Virus record (IMG/VR): IMGVR_UViG_3300006802_000545
Coordinates: 1 to 24,439 of that record
Source of the DNA: a virus
Reading direction: 5' to 3' (one strand)
DNA: 24,439 nt
Shown: positions 1 to 7,753 of the stretch, in pieces
How the letters are laid out: each line of letters opens with the position of its first letter
Position numbering within the stretch: position 1 is the stretch's first letter
Position numbers and translations under genes: made by a program
The notes under the pieces: model-generated
What the model was told of the DNA's origin: nothing
Database searches by the model: none
The model's input: only the letters and a program-made list of their open reading frames with translations

Positions 1-2682
1 TACAGCAGTTTGGATAATAGGTTTACCACTTGCGTAAGGTGTTTTAATTGTATAATTTTCCATAATTTTTTTCTCCATTTGTTGTATTTCTTTTTTTCTA
101 TTTTCTATTATTTCTGTTTGTCTAAGATCATCTATTCTAGCTGTACGTACATCTGCTAATTTTCTAATATCAAATATTACTGGTTGACCATTTTTACCAT
201 ATAAAGTTTGTTGTCCTTCAGGATCTAGGCTTACTGAATATAATCCTTTATGTGGTTTGTATAATTGTAAATGTATATTTCCTTGTATTGAATCTTCATA
301 ATCTGTAAATGGTTTATACTCATTGTTACTTTCAAAATATGCTACGGTAGGTAATCCGTCTGTTGTCAATAAAGATAATTCAAATTCTTCTTTTGTTGCA
401 TTATCTAGTAAATCATCTAAACCATCTTTGCTTAGTCCTGGTGGTAATATAGTTTGTACATCATTGTACTCAAAAAAACCTCCAGTATTATCTACACCTC
501 CTACAACTTCATTAACAATTTCTTCAAACTTTTTACGTCTAAATGTTAATGCTGTTCCTGATTTGCCTTCTTTAGATTCTCTTTGTATATATATTGCTGT
601 AGCAACACTTATTACAGCTGAACGATCATCAGTAGGTAATCCCATTCTATTTAAATGATTTACAGCATGCCTGGTAAAATCAGATCCTTCTCCTATATCA
701 AACTTAAAATCTTTATTTTCTATTACTTCAAAACCATTTAATGCTTCATTTACTGCTTTAGGATTAATGCTAGATAATAAACCCATGTGAGCATATTCTT
801 TAGCTTTAACTCCTTTGCCATCAGAAAAATATTGCTCCCATATATCTGTTGAATTATCACCAAAACGATTACCAATCATACGTAACGTATTTACATCTTC
901 TGCGTTATTACCTGACTCTAATTTATTTTCTATAAATTCTATTTCTTCATTAGACAATATTTTAAATGGAGTACCATTTTTATTTGCTACAGCCTCCATG
1001 TAATTTATTCTATTTGTTATAGTGTTGTTTATTTGTTTGTCTTGTTGTGTTTCATTTGTATTACTCAACATCATTTCCATATCTATCTCAGGAAAATCTA
1101 CAAACGTATTGTTATTAGTATTTTGATAAAATGCTACAGGATCTTTTTTTAATTGTTCTTTTTTATTACTCTGTACTTTTTTTAATATTTCTATTTGTTT
1201 TTTTTCATCAGGTGTAACACCATCTTGTCTAACTTGTTGATTAATTTTATCTAATAATTTTTTTCCTTGTACTAAAGGTAATGCCTCTATAACTTCAGTC
1301 GTTTCATATAAAGCAACCATGTTATCAAATTTTTCTACTAATGATGGTTCGTTAGATTGTATAACTCTTGCACGAACATCATCCATAAATTCTTTATTAG
1401 GTTTCATGCCTTCTGAAAAAATTTCAGTTAATTCTGTAATATCTGTTTCTAAAGGTTTTATAAAAGTTTCTCGATCTTTTTTAATTTTTTTTACATCTTC
1501 TAGTATTTCTCTTTCTATAGCTGAAACATTATTATCATTTTCAATAGCATCTTGTAAAAATGCTATTTGTTTTGTCATACCTGGAATATCTAAATTTCTA
1601 AAATTTGTTAGTATAGGACTTATAGCTTTTAATTCTTTTATTTCATTTTGTAATTCTATTTTATTATCATTGTTAGATAACGGTTCTATAAGTCTTTCTA
1701 TATCATCTAAAGAAGATCCTATTTCTAATCCTTGAGATAATGTTTTACCTATATCTTTTACTTTTTTACTTAGATTATTAATTAATGAACTATTTGCACT
1801 ATCTATTCTTGATAACTCAGAGTTCATTTCTCCAGTCATAGATTTTCTATCGGCATCTGATATACCTCTAGATATAGACTGTCCATTATCGTTAGTAAAT
1901 TTTTCTAAATATTTTTGTTTGTTTGTGCTTTTTCTAAATTCATTTCTTATTCGTGCTTTATGTATTCTTTCTTTATATGCTAATACCTTAGTAGTAATAT
2001 TAGATGGTGATACATTATTAGCAAAATAATATGCTTTAATTTCATCTATATCTGTTTTTAATTTTGCATCAAAATCTTTTGTATTTAATAAAAGTGCTGT
2101 TTGTTGTTCTAACAATTGTACTTTTGTTTCTGTATTTTCTATAGCAAGTGTTGCTAATTTTTCTTGCTGATCTTTTGCGTATGAATTGCTATAACTTATA
2201 AAATTATTATTAGCTGTTTTAGATAAAGAAAAATTTAAGTTTTGTCCGACTATAGGATTTAATTTACTTATAGCATTAACAGATCCTAACCTTATTGCGT
2301 CTAAGGTTTTTGCTAAATCACTTGGATTTGTTTTGTTTATCTCTGCATCTGATACAGCTTTTGCCATTTCTTTTAATGTATTAACTTCTACGTTACCAGC
2401 AGATATAGTTAATGCTGAATCAAATTGCGCAATATCGGCAGATGAGGTAGGGGTTTTACCTTCAAACTGTTTTAATGTTTGTTCTGGATTTGTAGCACCT
2501 CTTTTTTTAGCCTCGGCTATTGCTTGTTTTTCATAACGACTAAATGCAAATTGCGCTATTTGACTAGCCTGTTGTGCAATAGTATTAGCCATACGCACAC
2601 TCTCTCTACCAGCAGAATTATCAATACGTTGTACTCCTGTTAAGGATATTTTACCTGAAGTATATGGATTATATCTTGCCAT
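1..2682 (-). CDS. Large internal virion protein, 3' end cut by window edge
   Basis: The frame is open from ATG at 2682 to base 1, giving 894 codons with no stop, so the C-terminus lies beyond the left edge. The N-terminus begins MARYNPYTSGKISLTGVQRI. The rest is rich in Lys, Glu, Asn and Gln, with long stretches likely to be helical or coiled-coil and no visible membrane segment or transglycosylase motif. Size, composition and position after a gp14-like protein fit the large core or ejection proteins of T7-like podoviruses. The start overlaps the preceding stop (TAATG) and an AGG lies seven bases upstream. Sampled lines here are near 23% GC, lower than in the replication genes. The family is inferred from context rather than from a recognised domain. 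Confidence 0.75.
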   Translation of the reverse strand, partial: MARYNPYTSGKISLTGVQRIDNSAGRESVRMANTIAQQASQIAQFAFSRYEKQAIAEAKKRGATNPEQTLKQFEGKTPTSSADIAQFDSALTISAGNVEVNTLKEMAKAVSDAEINKTNPSDLAKTLDAIRLGSVNAISKLNPIVGQNLNFSLSKTANNNFISYSNSYAKDQQEKLATLAIENTETKVQLLEQQTALLLNTKDFDAKLKTDIDEIKAYYFANNVSPSNITTKVLAYKERIHKARIRNEFRKSTNKQKYLEKFTNDNGQSISRGISDADRKSMTGEMNSELSRIDSANSSLINNLSKKVKDIGKTLSQGLEIGSSLDDIERLIEPLSNNDNKIELQNEIKELKAISPILTNFRNLDIPGMTKQIAFLQDAIENDNNVSAIEREILEDVKKIKKDRETFIKPLETDITELTEIFSEGMKPNKEFMDDVRARVIQSNEPSLVEKFDNMVALYETTEVIEALPLVQGKKLLDKINQQVRQDGVTPDEKKQIEILKKVQSNKKEQLKKDPVAFYQNTNNNTFVDFPEIDMEMMLSNTNETQQDKQINNTITNRINYMEAVANKNGTPFKILSNEEIEFIENKLESGNNAEDVNTLRMIGNRFGDNSTDIWEQYFSDGKGVKAKEYAHMGLLSSINPKAVNEALNGFEVIENKDFKFDIGEGSDFTRHAVNHLNRMGLPTDDRSAVISVATAIYIQRESKEGKSGTALTFRRKKFEEIVNEVVGGVDNTGGFFEYNDVQTILPPGLSKDGLDDLLDNATKEEFELSLLTTDGLPTVAYFESNNEYKPFTDYEDSIQGNIHLQLYKPHKGLYSVSLDPEGQQTLYGKNGQPVIFDIRKLADVRTARIDDLRQTEIIENRKKEIQQMEKKIMENYTIKTPYASGKPIIQTAV

Positions 2683-3191
2683 TAATTAACCTGTGCGTAT
2701 CCGTAACCTTGTGAACCACTACCTCCAAAACCTTCACCACCACCTGGATTACTTGGTCCTGTAGAACCAGATTGAGCAGCTCCCATTGCTAATGTTCCTA
2801 TAGCATTATATACTCCTGTTTGATAAGCCATTTTTCCTGATGCTCTGTAAATACCAGCTTGATAACTTCCCATGTCTTGAGTTATTTCAGATCCTCTTGT
2901 TAATGTAGTAAAATCTTTGTATCCACTAGATAATGCGTAACTTGTTAAATTTGCTATTGATCCAGAAAAAGGATCTAAATTAGCGCTACCAGCAGCTGCA
3001 TTTATTGAAGCAACACTACGTAAAGTATCATCAAGTACATTTAATGCTTTTTGTTCATACTCTATTGCTCTTTGCTTTGCCTCCATCTCTGCTTGTTGGG
3101 CTTGTTGATTGTACATATCTCTTTGAAACTTACCAGCCTGGTATTGACCGTAAGCTGCTATTGCTGTTCCAGCTGCTGCTACATATTGCAT
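2682..3191 (-). CDS. Internal virion protein, T7 gp14-like
   Basis: This 169-residue protein begins MQYVAAAGTAIAAYGQYQAG. An Ala-rich, weakly hydrophobic N-terminal helix is followed by a Gln/Glu/Ala-rich helical region (about 20-60) and a Gly/Ser-rich C-terminal tail (about 140-169). This layout is typical of the small internal core protein of podoviruses, which is ejected early and helps form a channel through the cell envelope. It lies between the tail nozzle gene and the large internal virion gene, the usual position. An AGGA about seven bases upstream supports the ATG. The stop overlaps the next start by one base, implying translational coupling. The role comes from family layout and synteny. 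Confidence 0.7.
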   Translation of the reverse strand: MQYVAAAGTAIAAYGQYQAGKFQRDMYNQQAQQAEMEAKQRAIEYEQKALNVLDDTLRSVASINAAAGSANLDPFSGSIANLTSYALSSGYKDFTTLTRGSEITQDMGSYQAGIYRASGKMAYQTGVYNAIGTLAMGAAQSGSTGPSNPGGGEGFGGSGSQGYGYAQVN

Positions 3192-3192
3192 A

Positions 3193-5178
3193 TTATTGTC
3201 CTAAACTCACTTTATAATCTAGCGCCAATATATTTAAATCTAATGGCGCATCTTGGGTTACTGTTATTGTTCCTTCTTTATCAAAACCTAATAATGGACC
3301 GACTGTTTTTACTCCTGTAAATTCTTGTACAGGTGTATCTAAAACATCCTCTCCAAAATTTCTAAATGCTACTAACTGTCCGTTTACTTTCATAGATTTG
3401 GATTTAAAAACATCTGCATTTACTTCTAATATTCTTTTTTTAAAACCCTTTTGACTTACTGCTCCTGATGTATTTGGTTGCACAGGCATAGTTTGTATAT
3501 TAATAGTAAAAGGTATTCCCATTTCATAATTACTAGCTGTTGTTCTAGTCAATGTTACTTGACCACTACCATTTGTAGTTTGTTGTGATTCAACATTTCC
3601 ATCATTTAAAACATCTACTGTAGTAGATACTAAATGACTAGCTGTTGCTGTTGCGTTTGTGCCTGTTACATATACTGCACTATCGGTATGTAATGTATTA
3701 TCAAATATTTCAACAAAATATTTATCAACACTATTTATTGTTCTTTTAACAATTACATAAGTCGTATCTACATCTATACCTACAGCTAAAAAATTACCAC
3801 TTGTTGTAAACTGACTTGGTGCTATAACATTTTGACTTCTTAGTATAGAGTATACGCTTATAGATCCGTCTGCTGAATTTACTACAAATAATCTGTCTGT
3901 TTCTTCTGTTGACGTACTTCTACGTATAGCCATATCTACAGGAACGTTTAATAAATGTGAACTAAGTAAAGATATATTAGCAGTAGTATAAGCTAACTCT
4001 GTATCTGTAAATGACATTTCATTTAATGATTTACCAGAACGTTGAACATAAATTGTACCACTATCTAATCCAGCTACAGGTACACCTTGTTTAATACCAT
4101 TTCTAGTACCGACACGAACAGTTAAATTACCTGGTGTAATAGGTTCATTAGTAGTTTGTGGTATATAAAATTCACCACCTGTTGTAAATATTTGTAAATC
4201 TCTACCACTAAAAATATCTACAATAGCATTTAAACTTTCTGTAACTATAGTACCTGTAACAGATTGATCATCTAATCCTTCACCAAATTCAAAATTAAAA
4301 TAATCACCAACATTACTTCCCCAAAATGTAGTTGGCTGTCCTTTACTACCACCAAAGTATAATCTACTTTCGTGAAATGTAACGGATACTGGATAACCTC
4401 TAGAACCAGACCAAGCATCTTCATACCCTGTTTCTAATTCCCAATCACCAGATGCTACTGCTGTAGTATCAAATAAATTAATTTCTGCTGTAGTTTTTAC
4501 TTCTGTAGAACTTACAAATTCTACAATGCGCAACCTTCCGTAATTAGATAAAATATTTATATATTGACCAACATTACTAGATGCAAATATTCCTGAACTT
4601 GCTGTTATTTTTATATTACCTGAAGTTTTATCAGGTGTAATATTAGCACTTGGATTTGAAGTTGTTAATGTATACGCATGTTTAGGCGCATTACTAAATG
4701 CAATTGTAGAAATAGTCCACAAGTTATGATCTGCTCCACGTATTATTCTTAGTGGAGATAAATCTTCATGTACTAATATTATAGTATCGGCACTCTGAGC
4801 GTAACGTATCTTAGTAAGCATAGCTGATGTAATAGAACTAATAGCAAGAAAATCATTACCTGTACCATTTATGTTAGTAACTAATGCCTGATTTCTAAAA
4901 ATATAAATTCTTTGATTTACTAATGCAAACATATAACTATCATCTGCACTAAACTCAAAAGGTATTAAACGTACACCATTTTGTGGATTACCAGCACTTG
5001 GTAATTCTGTAATAAACTTTAATCCATCTCTTCTTTTTACTCCACCTTGTGGCTGTATAAATACATTCGTTGCAGATTGTAAAGCATTATAATATTGTTT
5101 TAAATCTACACGACCACGCAATAATGGATCTAATTCACCTATACTGAAGTTTGTTTGTATTTGTATTACTCTACTCAA
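3193..5178 (-). CDS. Tail nozzle / tubular protein B-like protein
   Basis: The 661-residue protein starts with the signature seen at the head of podoviral nozzle or 'stabilisation' proteins: a QTNFSIGELDPLLRGR motif, then DLKQYYNAL, then an N-x-PQGGVKRRDG element at about residues 40-52. The remainder is beta-rich with repeated short strands, as expected for a beta-propeller-like tail tube end (T7 gp12 / P22 gp10 role). The start is TTG, not ATG: an AAGGA lies seven bases upstream and the TTGA overlap with the previous stop is the usual coupled junction. It directly precedes the internal virion genes. Confidence in the tail assignment is high; the exact homologue (gp12 or gp10) is less certain. 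Confidence 0.85.
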   Translation of the reverse strand: MSRVIQIQTNFSIGELDPLLRGRVDLKQYYNALQSATNVFIQPQGGVKRRDGLKFITELPSAGNPQNGVRLIPFEFSADDSYMFALVNQRIYIFRNQALVTNINGTGNDFLAISSITSAMLTKIRYAQSADTIILVHEDLSPLRIIRGADHNLWTISTIAFSNAPKHAYTLTTSNPSANITPDKTSGNIKITASSGIFASSNVGQYINILSNYGRLRIVEFVSSTEVKTTAEINLFDTTAVASGDWELETGYEDAWSGSRGYPVSVTFHESRLYFGGSKGQPTTFWGSNVGDYFNFEFGEGLDDQSVTGTIVTESLNAIVDIFSGRDLQIFTTGGEFYIPQTTNEPITPGNLTVRVGTRNGIKQGVPVAGLDSGTIYVQRSGKSLNEMSFTDTELAYTTANISLLSSHLLNVPVDMAIRRSTSTEETDRLFVVNSADGSISVYSILRSQNVIAPSQFTTSGNFLAVGIDVDTTYVIVKRTINSVDKYFVEIFDNTLHTDSAVYVTGTNATATASHLVSTTVDVLNDGNVESQQTTNGSGQVTLTRTTASNYEMGIPFTINIQTMPVQPNTSGAVSQKGFKKRILEVNADVFKSKSMKVNGQLVAFRNFGEDVLDTPVQEFTGVKTVGPLLGFDKEGTITVTQDAPLDLNILALDYKVSLGQ

Positions 5179-5444
5179 GCTTTATTCCTTGATGCAAATT
5201 TTTTAGCACTTTCTTTACTTCTAAATCCCCATTTACGTAAAGCTAATAACAACCTAGTAGGTCTTCCTTTACTATCACGTTCTGGTCCTTTCATTCCAGC
5301 AAACCTAGCTGCAAAAGATATACGTCTACCATCTTTACCTTTACTTTGTGGTTTTTTTAGATTGCTGCCTTCTTTTCTTTTAAAATATGCTCTACCAGCA
5401 TCATTTAAACCACCAGATGGATTTTGATATTTTTTTGCTACCAT
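5175..5444 (-). CDS. DUF6321-like small basic protein
   Basis: This 89-residue Lys/Arg-rich protein has the pattern I associate with DUF6321 in marine phages: an N-terminal NPSGGLNDAGRAYFKRKEG motif, a middle ISFAARFAGMKGP motif and a PTRLLLALRKWGF motif near the end. The molecular role is unknown. It sits between the tail adaptor and tail nozzle genes as the third of three consecutive very basic small proteins. The ATG overlaps the previous stop as TAATG, and its own TGA overlaps the TTG of the nozzle gene, so all are probably translated as one coupled unit. The family call is from memory of the motif pattern. Confidence 0.8.
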   Translation of the reverse strand: MVAKKYQNPSGGLNDAGRAYFKRKEGSNLKKPQSKGKDGRRISFAARFAGMKGPERDSKGRPTRLLLALRKWGFRSKESAKKFASRNKA

Positions 5445-5611
5445 TATCCTTTCTTTTTAAATCCTGATTTCATATTAGAATAAGCCTTAGATGTTATTGT
5501 GCTTTTCTTTTTTGTTCTAGAGGTGCCAGCTTTTTTTCTTTGATTAATATTATAGTACAATCCTTTTTTTGCTGTACCTCCACTTTTAGTCTTGTGATAT
5601 CCCTTTCTCAT
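5444..5611 (-). CDS. Very basic 55-residue protein
   Basis: Translating the minus strand gives a 55-residue protein starting MRKGYHKTKSGGTAKKGLYY and ending KSGFKKKG. Nearly a third of the residues are Lys or Arg and there are almost no acidic residues. Support for a real gene: an AAGGG six bases before the ATG, a TAATG junction with the next gene, and no non-coding space between neighbours. I recall similar Lys-rich proteins next to the tail adaptor in marine podoviruses, without a known function. The charge suggests binding to nucleic acid or to an acidic virion surface, but that is inference. Confidence 0.7.
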   Translation of the reverse strand: MRKGYHKTKSGGTAKKGLYYNINQRKKAGTSRTKKKSTITSKAYSNMKSGFKKKG

Positions 5612-5756
5612 TTATTTCCCTTCTTTTTTTTTCCATAAATTTTTTAAACTCTTCAAAACTTTTTAGCTTACCTTGTGATGCCATAATTATTTGCGTATCT
5701 CTTTTTTGTCTTTTAATTTGTGCTGAATCTTTATAAAATTTTCTTTTCTTTTTCAT
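5586..5756 (-). CDS. Small basic/helical protein, 56 residues
   Basis: The minus strand encodes 56 residues starting MKKKRKFYKDSAQIKRQKRD, followed by an amphipathic helix around FEEFKKFMEKKRREI. The ATG forms a TAATG overlap with the stop of the tail adaptor gene, and the 3' end overlaps the following small gene by 26 bases in another frame. I recognise no family. The tight coupling and the similar strongly basic composition of its two downstream neighbours suggest that they act together. A 3' end in a different frame is possible if the run of nine A's (minus-strand sense) near 5624-5632 causes slippage or was misread. Confidence 0.6.
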   Translation of the reverse strand: MKKKRKFYKDSAQIKRQKRDTQIIMASQGKLKSFEEFKKFMEKKRREINEKGISQD

Positions 5757-6370
5757 TATCTTACAGCCGTTAAATCAAAATCATCAATTGACCAGGAAGG
5801 TCTACTTTGTGAGTCAATTTGTGTTGCTTGTCTAAACATTCCACCTCTCATATTTTCAGAAGGTAAACCACACGCTATTTGTTTAAAATAATCTGCTTTT
5901 GTTAATTGATCTGTAACAGCCTCAGCAATATGCCATGACATCCAATATTTTAGTAATTGTACAAAATATGTAGGCATAATATCTTCACTAGGACGAAACT
6001 GATAATCTGCATAAACTGTTGTTTCGTTAGTAAATACTGCTGTACCAAAAACTTCCCAAGCTATTATAGGTATTGCTCCAACAGCGCTGCTATTATAAAT
6101 AGCACGTACTCCTGATCCTAAGCGATCAGAAGGTAAAGTATATTCATATTGATATTCGTTTGTAGGTGTATTTGTTGTTCTAGCTAATTGTGATTTTTTA
6201 TATGTAAACGACCAAGGATACATTTGTAAAACTACGTCCCTGGTATCATCATATAATCTATCACATATTTGTGCTGAGTCGGTTCCTTCGGAAAATGAAC
6301 TAAGAGGAGATGCACCTAACATAATTAATGAGTCTGAACATATTGAAAGTTTGGTATCACCTGTAGCCAT
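5756..6370 (-). CDS. Tail adaptor / tubular protein A-like
   Basis: This 204-residue protein has the layout of the gp11-type adaptor that joins portal and nozzle. An N-terminal helical region contains SDSLIMLGASPLSSF and the D-x-x-RD-VLQ-x-PWSFT pattern at about residues 38-57. A beta-rich centre follows, then a C-terminal helical pair with YWMSWHIAEAVT. In this family the Y/P-W-x-F segment after the 'CDRLYDDTRD' helix is strongly conserved. An AAGG six bases upstream of the ATG supports the start. A perfect 7-bp hairpin lies just before the ribosome binding site. Its place between the capsid and tail nozzle genes fits the role. Confidence 0.85.
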   Translation of the reverse strand: MATGDTKLSICSDSLIMLGASPLSSFSEGTDSAQICDRLYDDTRDVVLQMYPWSFTYKKSQLARTTNTPTNEYQYEYTLPSDRLGSGVRAIYNSSAVGAIPIIAWEVFGTAVFTNETTVYADYQFRPSEDIMPTYFVQLLKYWMSWHIAEAVTDQLTKADYFKQIACGLPSENMRGGMFRQATQIDSQSRPSWSIDDFDLTAVR

Positions 6371-6387
6371 AATAAACCTTTTTTATT

Positions 6388-6412
6388 GGGGATACAGTTA
6401 AACCATATCCCC
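6388..6412 (-). promoter_or_regulatory. Intergenic RNA hairpin before tail adaptor gene
   Basis: GGGGATA and TATCCCC form a perfect 7-bp stem around an 11-base loop. It is placed between the stop of the capsid-associated gene and the ribosome binding site of the tail adaptor gene. In the direction of transcription it is followed by A-rich sequence rather than a U-run, so it is a poor intrinsic terminator. A role in mRNA stability, processing or attenuation after the capsid genes is more likely. Confidence 0.55.
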
Positions 6413-6422
6413 AGTTATAATA

Positions 6423-6707
6423 TTAGTCAGAGTCAGAAACAGCACCTATTGTTGTGCCATCACTTACATCTACTACTCCAGATGCATTAGATACAACAAT
6501 ATGCATTGTTACTGTTCTAGTGCCTCCAGTTGCTCCATGAACGATAATCATATCGCCTACGGATAGTGTGTCGCTTAAATCGTTAAAGTAACCACTAGCA
6601 TCTACAGCTGTATGTGCTTCGGTAGTTGTATACACATACAATGCTGGTGTATTGCCAGCTTTACTTTGACCACCTAATGGACTAAAATCTGCTCTTACAA
6701 AAGCCAT
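6423..6707 (-). CDS. Putative capsid decoration / head-associated protein
   Basis: This 94-residue, beta-rich protein starts MAFVRADFSPLGGQSKAGNT. A short N-terminal arm precedes a compact region with YFNDLSDTLSVGDMIIVHG (about 40-58) and TMHIVVSNASGVVDVSDG. Similar small proteins directly after the capsid gene are common in podoviruses and are often suggested to decorate or cement the capsid; I have no direct proof here. A clear AGGAG six bases before the ATG suggests strong translation, as for an abundant structural protein. It is separated from the capsid gene by only nine bases. Confidence 0.65.
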   Translation of the reverse strand: MAFVRADFSPLGGQSKAGNTPALYVYTTTEAHTAVDASGYFNDLSDTLSVGDMIIVHGATGGTRTVTMHIVVSNASGVVDVSDGTTIGAVSDSD

Positions 6708-6716
6708 GTTATACTC

Positions 6717-7571
6717 CTATTCTCTGGTTACAATTTTGCAAAGTCCCTCGCCATCAATCATTACACTTCCAGCGCTGAACATACTTGCTACTAAAAATGA
6801 GGTCTTCTCAGGAATGTAATCTACTCTACTTGTTTGATTCATTCCGATCCCCATACCGATTGCATCTCTGTGAAATGCATAAACAGGTCTATCACTAGAT
6901 CCGTCTATTGCTAAACCACCTTCATCTCTATCACCAATAGTAACGATATTGAAACCAAGAAAAGTAGCTAGACTTCCGTCTACTAAGGCTTTTACAGAGT
7001 TAAAATCTGCACTTGTTACAGTAGTTGAACCTAGTAACGCAGATAAACTATTAGCATGTATTAACAATGTTCTTCCTTCTGTTGGAACATTCTTAGCATC
7101 TAATGCTTTTTTAGCTTCTCTTAGTTTACCTAAGTTTAATCCACTAGCACTTCCAGAAGTACCATCTTCAGCTACAGTATTAGCTATAGTTGTTCCTGGT
7201 GAACCAGCTACTATTGAATCAATTAAAACCTGATCCATTCTTCTACCGATAGAAGTAGAAACTACTTGTACTAATTCACTTCTCTCTTGGAAGTTTACTT
7301 TTTGTTGATGAAAAATATCAGTATACTCAGCAGATATAAAATCTGTCATTGTAGCGCTTACATTACTGTAAGTTACATTGAGAGGGGTAACATCTGTCTG
7401 AGGTGTTCTTATTTGTGCCTGTCCTTTTCCAATTTTTTGAAAACGAACAGTATTTCCTACTACTCCACTTCTTTCTCTAACAAGACCAGCTAAACTTCTA
7501 GCTCCTTGGTAGGCTTGTTTTACTTCAGAATCAAAGAGAGTAATAAAAGCATTACTTACGTTTATTGCCAT
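6717..7571 (-). CDS. Major capsid protein
   Basis: The 284-residue protein (starting MAINVSNAFITLFDSEVKQA) has features of HK97-fold capsid proteins of marine podoviruses. These include the N-terminal FDSEVKQAYQ helix, the RMDQVLIDSIVAG long helix (about 120-135), a Gly/Ser-rich loop, and the C-terminal domain with YAFHRDAIGMGIGM and MFSAGSVMIDGEG. The downstream ATG is chosen over an upstream TTG because AAGGG lies eight bases before it. It is immediately downstream of the scaffold gene and preceded by a dedicated promoter and leader (see 7654-7752), consistent with the high expression that a capsid gene needs. Confidence 0.9.
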   Translation of the reverse strand: MAINVSNAFITLFDSEVKQAYQGARSLAGLVRERSGVVGNTVRFQKIGKGQAQIRTPQTDVTPLNVTYSNVSATMTDFISAEYTDIFHQQKVNFQERSELVQVVSTSIGRRMDQVLIDSIVAGSPGTTIANTVAEDGTSGSASGLNLGKLREAKKALDAKNVPTEGRTLLIHANSLSALLGSTTVTSADFNSVKALVDGSLATFLGFNIVTIGDRDEGGLAIDGSSDRPVYAFHRDAIGMGIGMNQTSRVDYIPEKTSFLVASMFSAGSVMIDGEGLCKIVTRE

Positions 7572-7653
7572 ATTCAAAATCCCTTCATAGTTAATAAAAA
7601 AATAAAACGCATCTAGTTATCCTACAGGGCTAGTTACTTGTACTTAGTACCAC

Positions 7654-7680
7654 TTAGCTGGGCTTTCGCTTGTCAGCTAA
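7654..7680 (-). promoter_or_regulatory. Stem-loop at predicted 5' end of capsid mRNA
   Basis: TTAGCTG and CAGCTAA form a perfect 7-bp stem around 13 bases, with GCGAAAGC inside the loop able to form a small GNRA-capped hairpin. The predicted start of transcription from the -10 box at 7687-7692 is about 7680, so the stem would be at or very near the 5' end of the leftward mRNA. Such 5' stems protect mRNA from decay in other systems; this role is inferred. Confidence 0.5.
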
Positions 7681-7686
7681 ATATAA

Positions 7687-7713
7687 ATTATAAAAAATAG
7701 GTAAACCGTACAA
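7687..7713 (-). promoter_or_regulatory. Candidate leftward promoter for capsid genes
   Basis: On the minus strand a perfect TATAAT (7692-7687) is preceded by TTGTAC (7713-7708) with a 15-base spacer, slightly short for a sigma-70 promoter. It lies in the 182-bp gap between the scaffold and capsid genes, the longest non-coding gap in the structural operon. A 6-bp inverted repeat, ACCGTA/TACGGT at 7705-7720, overlaps the -35 region and could be a protein site. No transcription data are available. Confidence 0.5.
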
Positions 7714-7752
7714 CTACGGTACATAGTTAAATGGATAAATAGGTAACGTACA
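7695..7752. repeat. Two-copy direct repeat in capsid leader region
   Basis: The plus strand shows AAATAGGTAAACCGTACA at 7695-7712 and AAATAGGTAACGTACA at 7737-7752. The copies are the same except for a two-base insertion and begin 42 bp apart, about four helical turns. The first copy overlaps the -35 element of the candidate capsid promoter and the second ends at the scaffold stop codon. This arrangement suits an operator or activator site. Confidence 0.55.
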
Positions 7753-7753
7753 G

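Noticed and set aside
323-2536. Several plus-strand open frames of 60-140 codons opposite the internal virion gene
   Set aside because: They are Ser/Leu/Ile-rich antisense shadows of a continuous minus-strand frame, lack ribosome binding sites, and lie against the operon direction.
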